A stretch of DNA of 64,000 bases, taken from assembly GCF_029714945.1 (NCBI RefSeq), contig NZ_CP121634.1:248001-312000 (forward strand). The letters run 5' to 3'. Of this stretch, positions 58,397-64,000 are shown piece by piece. Numbering within the stretch: position 1 is the stretch's first letter; every line of letters begins with the position of its first letter. Under the pieces are notes generated by a model that worked only from the letters and a program-made list of their open reading frames with translations, had not been told where the DNA came from and did no database searches. This DNA comes from Bradyrhizobium sp. CIAT3101 (GTDB taxonomy: Bacteria; Pseudomonadota; Alphaproteobacteria; Rhizobiales; Xanthobacteraceae). The translations under genes were made by a program, and so were the position numbers.

Positions 58397-59701
58397 ATGA
58401 CAGACTTTTCCCCCCGCGAAATCGTTTCCGAACTCGACCGTTTCATCGTCGGCCAGGCCGATGCCAAGCGCGCCGTCTCGATCGCGCTGCGCAACCGCTG
58501 GCGGCGGCAGCAGCTGACCGGCTCGCTGCGCGAAGAGGTGCTGCCGAAGAACATCCTGATGATCGGCCCGACCGGTGTCGGCAAAACGGAAATCGCGCGG
58601 CGATTGGCGAAACTCGCGAATGCGCCGTTCCTGAAGGTGGAGGCGACGAAGTTCACCGAGGTCGGCTATGTCGGCCGCGACGTCGAGCAGATCGTGCGCG
58701 ATCTCGTCGAGGTCGCGATCGCCCAGGTGCGCGAGCGCAAGCGCAAGGACGTGCAGGCGCGGGCCCAGCTCGCCGCGGAAGAGCGCGTGCTCGATGCGCT
58801 GGTCGGCGCCAATGCGAGCTCGGCGACGCGGGAATCCTTCCGCAAGAAGCTGCGCGCCGGTGAGCTCAACGACAAGGAAATCGAGATCGAGACGCAGTCG
58901 TCCGGCAGCGGCATGCCGATGTTCGAAATCCCGGGCATGCCGGGCGCGCAGATGGGCGCGATCTCGATCGGCGACATTTTCGGCAAGATGGGCGGCCGCA
59001 GCAAGACGCGGCGGCTGACGGTCGAGGGCTCGCACGAAATCCTCGTCAACGAAGAGTCCGACAAGCTGCTCGACACCGACCAGCTGACACTGGAGGCGAT
59101 CAGCGCGGTCGAGAACAACGGCATCGTGTTCCTCGACGAAATTGACAAGATCTGCGCCCGCGATGGCCGCGTCGGCGGCGACGTCTCGCGCGAGGGTGTG
59201 CAGCGCGACCTGCTGCCGCTGATCGAGGGCACCACGGTCTCGACCAAGCACGGCGCGGTCAAGACCGACCATATCCTGTTCATTGCCTCCGGCGCCTTCC
59301 ACGTCGCAAAGCCGTCCGACCTGCTGCCGGAATTGCAGGGTCGCCTGCCGATCCGCGTCGAATTGCAGGCGCTGACCCGCGACGACATGCGCCGCATCCT
59401 GACCGAGCCCGAGGCCTCGCTAATCAAGCAATACGTCGCCCTGATGCAGACCGAGGGCGTCACGCTGGACATCACCGACGACGCCGTCGACGCGCTCGCC
59501 GACGTCGCGGTCGCCGTCAATTCGACCGTCGAGAATATCGGCGCGCGCAGGCTGCAGACCGTGATGGAGCGCGTGCTGGACGAAATCTCCTTCACCGCCC
59601 CCGACCGCAACGGCGAGACCGTCCGGGTCGATGCCGATTTCGTGCAGAAGCACGTCGGCGACCTCGCCAAGAACGCGGATTTGAGCCGGTTTATTTTGTA
59701 A
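58397..59701 (+). CDS. hslU: ATP-dependent protease ATPase subunit HslU
   Basis: The AAA+ unfoldase that feeds proteins to HslV. 434 residues: [17 protein letters not shown] at the start, Walker [16 protein letters not shown], an intermediate domain (about 120-230), Walker [11 protein letters not shown] and sensor [12 protein letters not shown]. The C-terminal tail (ADLSRFIL) inserts into HslV pockets in the assembled complex. It follows the DUF2585 gene. Confidence 0.96.
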   Translation: MTDFSPREIVSELDRFIVGQADAKRAVSIALRNRWRRQQLTGSLREEVLPKNILMIGPTGVGKTEIARRLAKLANAPFLKVEATKFTEVGYVGRDVEQIVRDLVEVAIAQVRERKRKDVQARAQLAAEERVLDALVGANASSATRESFRKKLRAGELNDKEIEIETQSSGSGMPMFEIPGMPGAQMGAISIGDIFGKMGGRSKTRRLTVEGSHEILVNEESDKLLDTDQLTLEAISAVENNGIVFLDEIDKICARDGRVGGDVSREGVQRDLLPLIEGTTVSTKHGAVKTDHILFIASGAFHVAKPSDLLPELQGRLPIRVELQALTRDDMRRILTEPEASLIKQYVALMQTEGVTLDITDDAVDALADVAVAVNSTVENIGARRLQTVMERVLDEISFTAPDRNGETVRVDADFVQKHVGDLAKNADLSRFIL

Positions 59702-59730
59702 TTCTGGGCGGCCGCGCTATTCATTCCGCC

Positions 59731-59852
59731 GTCGTCCCGGCGAAAGCCGGGACCCATAACCACCAACGCTTATTGTTGGAAAAGATAGCGGCCCCAGCCT
59801 TGGCTCAAAACGAACATTCGTGGCTATGGGTCCCGGCTTTCGCCGGGACGAC
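59731..59852. repeat. Family A palindromic intergenic element, copy 3
   Basis: A 122 bp element with perfect 28 bp inverted ends (59731-59758 and 59825-59852, 28 of 28). The ends match copies 1 and 2, but the 66 bp core is unrelated to theirs. It separates hslU from a membrane-protein gene that starts 8 bp later. Confidence 0.88.
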
Positions 59853-59860
59853 GCCGGAGG

Positions 59861-61006
59861 TTGACGCGCGCCGGGTGCCGCGTGCCCACTAGCATTTGGC
59901 AAAACCCCTGGCGGCTGCTGCTCGCGATCAACGCGGCGGTCATCGTCGGCGTGTTCGTTCACAAGATCCAGCTGCCGCCTTACGTCCCCTACATCCACCT
60001 CCTCGTCGATTACCATTTCGGCTTCATCAAGCGCGCGCTGATCGGAGCTGTTGTCGCGCTGTTCACCGACAAAGTGCCGGTGTGGCTGGTGTTCGCACTC
60101 GGCGGCGCGACCTGGCTGGTGACAACAGCGCTGTACGCAAAGCTGTTTCAGAAGACGTTCGGCTTCACCGCGAAGACGCTGCCGCTGTTCGTCTTCATCG
60201 CGGGATCGCCGTTCTTCCTGAAGAACTTCATGCACACGCTCGGCCATTTCGACATCTATGGCTGCGCGCTGGCGATCATCCTGTTGCTGATGCCGGCCGG
60301 CTCACTCGTGTTCGTGGCGACGGCGGCGCTGTTCTCGATCATCCTCGTGCTGATCCACCACATTCATCTCCTGATGTATGTGCCGACGATCATCACCATC
60401 GTCGTGACCAGGCACTATCTCGCTTACGGCCTCAGTCGCGGCAATGTCGCGTTCGGCATCGCCGCCCTCGCCGCGGTCTCCGCACTGTTCTTCGCGGCGC
60501 AGTTCCTCGGAACGATGCCGGTGCCGGAAGCGGATTTCGTCGCGTACCTGAAAACGCGGATGGCCGATCCCTCGCGCACCGATCTGCTGCAATTCAGCTA
60601 CATCTGGTACCAGCCGCTGGCGAAGGAGCTTTCGGATACTTGGGGCCGGCTGCCGCACAACAGCCTCGGCATTCCCGTGTTCGCGCTGCTGATCTGGCTG
60701 CACACACCGCTCTGGCGCTATTTTGCGAACCTGATCGGCGGTCTTGCGAACCAAACGCACCGCCGTCTCGTCATCGCGGCGCTGATCGGAATCAGCTTCG
60801 CCTATCTCGTGATGTTCGCGATGGTGTTCGACTATTCGCGCTGGATCTCGAACTGGGCGGTCTGCATGTTCCTGATCCTGCATGCGGTGAAGATGCTGCC
60901 GGCGAAGCAAGCGGCAGCGCTGATCCCGGAAGAGGACCAGAAGACCAACATTTTCGGCCTGATCGTCACGCTGATCCCGCGCGTCGGAATCGTCCGGCCT
61001 TTTTAG
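59861..61006 (+). CDS. Polytopic membrane protein of unknown function
   Basis: A protein of about 375-381 residues with nine or ten hydrophobic segments, covering most of its length. A conserved-looking region near FGFIKRALIG and HTLGHFDIYG carries charged residues in loops. I do not recognise a family. The start is unclear: TTG at 59861 has GGAGG too close, and a GTG at 59882 lacks one. A membrane enzyme or transporter is possible. The upstream family A element ends only 8 bp before the TTG. Confidence 0.7.
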   Translation: MTRAGCRVPTSIWQNPWRLLLAINAAVIVGVFVHKIQLPPYVPYIHLLVDYHFGFIKRALIGAVVALFTDKVPVWLVFALGGATWLVTTALYAKLFQKTFGFTAKTLPLFVFIAGSPFFLKNFMHTLGHFDIYGCALAIILLLMPAGSLVFVATAALFSIILVLIHHIHLLMYVPTIITIVVTRHYLAYGLSRGNVAFGIAALAAVSALFFAAQFLGTMPVPEADFVAYLKTRMADPSRTDLLQFSYIWYQPLAKELSDTWGRLPHNSLGIPVFALLIWLHTPLWRYFANLIGGLANQTHRRLVIAALIGISFAYLVMFAMVFDYSRWISNWAVCMFLILHAVKMLPAKQAAALIPEEDQKTNIFGLIVTLIPRVGIVRPF

Positions 61007-61008
61007 TC

Positions 61009-61056
61009 GAGCATGATCTGGTCGGAAAACCGGTGCCCACTTTTCCGGATCATGCT
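61009..61056. repeat. Short palindromic repeat (rhizobial type) between convergent genes
   Basis: AGCATGATC at 61010 and its inverse GATCATGCT at 61048-61056 enclose CGGAAAA/TTTTCCG arms with a 4 nt bulge. It lies between the stop codons of the membrane-protein gene and smr, and may serve as a two-way terminator. I know the sequence as common in rhizobia, from memory. Confidence 0.7.
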
Positions 61057-61058
61057 TT

Positions 61059-61652
61059 CTAAAACCGCGCCCGCCTGATCCGCACGTAAAGCGCGCCCTC
61101 GCCGCCGTGGCCGATGCCAGCCTCCTCGAAGCCGACGACGAAGGCGCGGAATTCCGGCAGGCTCAGCCATTCCGGCACCTGCCGGCGCAGCACGCCGCTT
61201 TCGCCGCCGCTGCGGCCCTTGCCGGTGATGACGAGCACGAAGGTCAGGCCATCGTGATGGGCGCGGTGGAGAAAACCGGTCAAGGCGCGGTGCGCGCGCA
61301 TCTGGGTCATGCCGTGCAGATCAAGCCGCGCCTCGATCTCGCTACGGCCACGTGACAGCTTTGTCCGCTCGCGCTTGCCGAGCGGGGCAAGCGGCGGCAT
61401 CGCCGGCTTTGACGGACGCGGGGCTGCCGCAGCCGCCAGCGGCCGCGGCGATAGCGCGGGCTTGGCAACATGCGCTGCGGGCGAAGGCTCGGCGCGCGGC
61501 GCAGTGTGCACCTTCGTCGCGCGATGCTTCCGCAGCGGCTTGACCTGCTTTGCGACCAGCTCCCACAGCTCGCGATCTTCCTCGGTGAGCCCACGACGGC
61601 GCGGCGAGGGACGCGGAGGATCCAGCACGGGCGGACGGGACGATCGCTTCAT
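61059..61652 (-). CDS. Smr/MutS2-type nuclease domain protein
   Basis: A 197-residue protein with a disordered basic and Pro/Ala-rich N-terminal half and a C-terminal Smr domain: LDLHGMTQMRAHRAL contains the conserved LDLHG, and VITGKGRSGGESGVLRR holds the TGxG motif. Smr domains nick nucleic acids or act in ribosome rescue and RNA cleavage. Standalone Smr genes next to mltA are common in alphaproteobacteria. It overlaps mltA by 4 nt. Confidence 0.88.
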   Translation of the reverse strand: MKRSSRPPVLDPPRPSPRRRGLTEEDRELWELVAKQVKPLRKHRATKVHTAPRAEPSPAAHVAKPALSPRPLAAAAAPRPSKPAMPPLAPLGKRERTKLSRGRSEIEARLDLHGMTQMRAHRALTGFLHRAHHDGLTFVLVITGKGRSGGESGVLRRQVPEWLSLPEFRAFVVGFEEAGIGHGGEGALYVRIRRARF

Positions 61653-63160
61653 TGCTGGTGGGGACGACTTTTCATGTGCCTGCGCGGTTCGCGAACAGGT
61701 TCTATCACAGGACGCGGCGCCGGCAGCGGCACCGGGCCGGCGATTGCGACGGTCTCGCCCTTCGCCGTGTCCTTGGCCGCCTCCTTGGGATCGGTCTGCG
61801 GAAACAGCTTTGCGATCTTCTCCGACGGCCGCGGATCCGGCACCGGCAGCCGCGCGGCGCGCAGGCCGGGATCGAGGCTCTTCGGCACCAGCATCACGAA
61901 ATGCATGGGGTGACGCAGCCGGCCCGAGACGCGGCCGGCGTCAGCGCCCGCGCCAAAATAGAGATCCGCGCGGGCAGGCCCGATGATGGCCGAGCCGGTG
62001 TCCTGCGCGATCATCAGGCGATGGAATGGCGTCTTGGCGCGGTCGGACTCGATCGGCAGCTCGCCCTCGATGAAGAACGGTGTGCCGTAGACGTGGAGCG
62101 ATTTGTCGACCGCGATCGAACGGCCGGCGGTCAGCGGGATACCCTGCGCACCGACCGCTTCGTCCTTGTCGGACAGATTGACCTCATGGAAGAAGATGTA
62201 GGAGCGGTTCTGGCGCCGCAGCTCCTTGGCGCCGTCAGGATTCTGCGCCATCCACTCCCTGATCTTCTGCATCGACATCTCCTCCCTCGGAATGATGCCG
62301 CGCTCGATCAGGACACGCCCGACGGCGGTGTAGGGATAGCCATTATAGGAATCGTAGTTGAGCCGAAGGGTGGCACCGTCGTCGAACTTGATCCGCGCCG
62401 AGCCCTGGATCTGGGCGAACAGCAGATCGGTCGGATCCTTCAGCCAGGCGATCTCCAGGCCGCGGCCGGCGATCTTGCCGTCCTCGATCTCGCCGCGGTC
62501 GTAATAGGGCACCAGCTTGCGGCGGCCGATCTTGCGGTAGACCGATCCCTTGTTGGGCAGGCTGACCGAGGCCTGATTGAAGCCGCGCACGAACAGGTTG
62601 GAGGGGCGGCGATAGACCGGGACGTTGTAGACATCGGTCTGCGTGCGCGATCCGTCCAGCACCGGCTCGTAATAACCGGTGACGAAGCCGTCGGGCTCGC
62701 CGAGCCGCGAAATCCGCAGCGGCGAAAAATTCTCCTCGAAGAAAATCTTCGCCTGGGCGTCGTCGGCCGGCTCGAGCGATTTGACGGCCCGGCAGGGTTC
62801 GCTCAACGAGCCGCCCAGGGCCTTCTGTTCGGGAGCGCCGGTCTGCGCATTGATCGAGCGGCAGCTGGCGCGAAAGGTCTTGTAGGCCGCGAGATGATCG
62901 TCCTCGCTCCAGCCCTTCACGTCGGCCCAGGCCAGCGGCAGATATTGCGCGCCGGGAATCTCGAACGGGAGCGGGAGCTGCGGGTAGGGCAAGGCCCGCG
63001 GCGGGATCGCAGCGACTTCGGGAAGGTGGTGGTAATGGCTGCGGTAGTGACGCCGCGCAGCCTCGGCGCCAAGCGAAAACGAAGCCAGCACAACGAGGCC
63101 TGCGCAAAGCGCCGTCGCGCTGTTCTTCAGAAAGATCTTAATTCGCGCTTCCGGTGCCAA
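61649..63160 (-). CDS. mltA: Membrane-bound lytic murein transglycosylase A
   Basis: Cleaves peptidoglycan glycan strands to 1,6-anhydro products in the periplasm. A 503-residue protein with a signal peptide (KIFLKNSATALCAGLVVLA, then SLGAEA). The MltA domain is marked by DGFVTGYYEPVLDGS, and the 3D domain by IAQDTGSAIIGPARADLYFG, which holds the catalytic Asp. No ATG fits: a TTG at 63160 with GGAAG upstream gives a good signal peptide but overlaps the upstream gene by 23 nt. It is translationally coupled to smr. Confidence 0.92.
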   Translation of the reverse strand: MAPEARIKIFLKNSATALCAGLVVLASFSLGAEAARRHYRSHYHHLPEVAAIPPRALPYPQLPLPFEIPGAQYLPLAWADVKGWSEDDHLAAYKTFRASCRSINAQTGAPEQKALGGSLSEPCRAVKSLEPADDAQAKIFFEENFSPLRISRLGEPDGFVTGYYEPVLDGSRTQTDVYNVPVYRRPSNLFVRGFNQASVSLPNKGSVYRKIGRRKLVPYYDRGEIEDGKIAGRGLEIAWLKDPTDLLFAQIQGSARIKFDDGATLRLNYDSYNGYPYTAVGRVLIERGIIPREEMSMQKIREWMAQNPDGAKELRRQNRSYIFFHEVNLSDKDEAVGAQGIPLTAGRSIAVDKSLHVYGTPFFIEGELPIESDRAKTPFHRLMIAQDTGSAIIGPARADLYFGAGADAGRVSGRLRHPMHFVMLVPKSLDPGLRAARLPVPDPRPSEKIAKLFPQTDPKEAAKDTAKGETVAIAGPVPLPAPRPVIEPVREPRRHMKSRPHQQ

Positions 63161-63842
63161 CCAGCTTCCAGTTCGGATCGCGAGAGGTGGTGTCGCGGGC
63201 GAAAGTCCAGATATCGGTGATATCGGCGACCTTGTCGGCGCTACCGTCGACGATGTTGCCGGCCTTGTCACGGGTGGCCGAGATCATCTGCGAGACGAAG
63301 CGGATGGTCAGCTGCGCCGTGCGGTCGCGCAGCTCGGCGCCGACCAGCTCGGCCTTGTCGATCGAGACGAAGCGCGTCTCGGTCTTCTGCTCGTTCTTCT
63401 CGCGGTCCTTGATCGCGGCGTCGAAGCTCTCATAGACCTCCGACGACAGCAGGTCGCGCAGCGCGCGGCGGTCGCCATTGGCGAAAGCCAGCACGATCAT
63501 CTCATAGGCGCCGCGGGCGCCCGAGATGAAGTGACGCGGATCGAAGGTGGAATCCTTGTCGACGATGGCATCGAGGCCCTGGGCGAGCGCAGTGCCCGGT
63601 TCGGTCAGGCCCTTCCAGCGATCGGAGGGCGGAGCCGGCTCGGCCGTCGGCGCCACGGGCGCCTGGTCGATCACCTTGCCCGGCATGGTCACGACGTTCT
63701 TGTCCGGGGCACCACCCAGCGTGTTGCGAGCCGTGCGGTCGAACGGCGGCCGTTCGTTGCCGGTCCGCTGCCCCAGCACGCTGCGCAGTCGCAGGAAAAT
63801 AAAGACCGCCAGCGCCAGGAAAATGATGGTGTAGATGTCCAC
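63138..63842 (-). CDS. Tim44/TimA-like domain protein
   Basis: A 234-residue inner-membrane-anchored protein. A single N-terminal membrane segment (DIYTIIFLALAVFIFLRL) is followed by a Pro-rich linker and a C-terminal Tim44-like domain (FISGARGAYEMIVLAFANGDRRALRDLLS, about 110-230). Mitochondrial Tim44 recruits Hsp70 to the import channel; the bacterial version is likely an inner-membrane scaffold. The GTG start at 63842 is chosen because it gives the membrane segment at the N-terminus. It heads a run with mltA and smr. Confidence 0.87.
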   Translation of the reverse strand: MDIYTIIFLALAVFIFLRLRSVLGQRTGNERPPFDRTARNTLGGAPDKNVVTMPGKVIDQAPVAPTAEPAPPSDRWKGLTEPGTALAQGLDAIVDKDSTFDPRHFISGARGAYEMIVLAFANGDRRALRDLLSSEVYESFDAAIKDREKNEQKTETRFVSIDKAELVGAELRDRTAQLTIRFVSQMISATRDKAGNIVDGSADKVADITDIWTFARDTTSRDPNWKLVGTGSAN

Positions 63843-63903
63843 GTGGTATTCGCTTTCTGGTCTTTTCGAGAAGGGGCCGTCGCCGGGAAAATCGATCCGG
63901 CCA

Positions 63904-63936
63904 GTAGACCGTTCCATACGGGAACGGCAAGTCTAC
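63904..63936. promoter_or_regulatory. Nested 33 bp imperfect palindrome upstream of the Tim44-like gene
   Basis: Outer arms GTAGAC (63904-63909) and GTCTAC (63931-63936) enclose the inner inverted repeat CCGTTCC-ATACG-GGAACGG (63909-63927). It lies 62 bp before the GTG start. A second dyad, TTGGCC-C-GGCCAA, is at 63987-63999. Either could be an operator for this operon or for a divergent gene beyond the window. Confidence 0.4.
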
Positions 63937-64000
63937 ATCACCATTTTGGGTCCGAGCGTCACGTCCGCCGGATGTAGGCACGAAATTTGGCCCGGCCAAT

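Overview
The window is a GC-rich chromosomal segment from an alphaproteobacterium of the order Hyphomicrobiales. Gene content, gene order and the repeat families point to Bradyrhizobium or a close relative. Supporting signs are the gene strings hisB-DUF2628-hisH-hisA-hisF-hisE-coaA, hslV-DUF2585-hslU, dnaK-dnaJ-pmtA-like-pyrF-dapB-gpmA and rsmI-yraN-gshB, together with short palindromic intergenic repeats typical of bradyrhizobia. The genus is inferred from gene order and protein resemblance; no search was run. No rRNA, tRNA, CRISPR array, prophage or insertion sequence with a transposase was found.

Layout. 1-2.4 kb: an exported flavin amine oxidase (cut by the window start) and a YiiX-like cysteine hydrolase. 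2.6-6.0 kb: a copper module (CsoR-type repressor, divergent P-type ATPase, shared operator), then an isolated nikR. 6.1-11 kb: a likely acyl-CoA catabolic unit (CaiB/BaiF CoA-transferase, HMG-CoA-lyase-like enzyme, divergent LysR regulator, MFS transporter). 11.1-14.2 kb: a divergent pair, a sedolisin (S53) peptidase and an uncharacterised nucleoside-phosphorylase-like protein; this is the least conventional part of the window. 14.4-18 kb: a CysZ/EI24 membrane protein and an EmrAB-type efflux pair. 18-20.3 kb: endonuclease III, a DUF2244 protein and an AraC/alkyltransferase fusion. 20.3-26.3 kb: an exported CocE-type hydrolase, then gpmA, dapB, a DUF1330 protein, pyrF, an FMN reductase and a PmtA-like methyltransferase.

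26.4-34.8 kb: the heat-shock region. dnaK-dnaJ lies behind a good sigma-32-type promoter and hrcA-grpE lies further along; between these two pairs are an exported unknown protein and a Tat-exported nicotinamidase. 34-36.6 kb: rph, rdgB and hemW, with a repeat element fused into the 5' end of hemW. 36.7-40.6 kb: an LpoA-like lipoprotein divergent from rsmI-yraN-gshB. 41-46.3 kb: a Tad/Cpa pilus subset (cpaB, C, D, E and a TadD-like TPR lipoprotein) without pilin, prepilin peptidase, cpaF, tadB or tadC. 46.4-52.2 kb: a PilZ protein, comM, an unknown exported protein, a hybrid histidine kinase and a periplasmic phosphatase-like protein. 52.2-57 kb: coaA and the his operon. 57.1-59.7 kb: hslV-DUF2585-hslU. 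59.9-63.8 kb: a polytopic membrane protein, then a Tim44-like gene, mltA and smr.

Most of the window is core housekeeping sequence. What sets it apart is its load of at least five families of palindromic intergenic elements, one of which supplies coding sequence, and several perfect inverted repeats in promoter regions. The sedolisin and phosphorylase-like pair is the best candidate for an undescribed system, but that is speculative.
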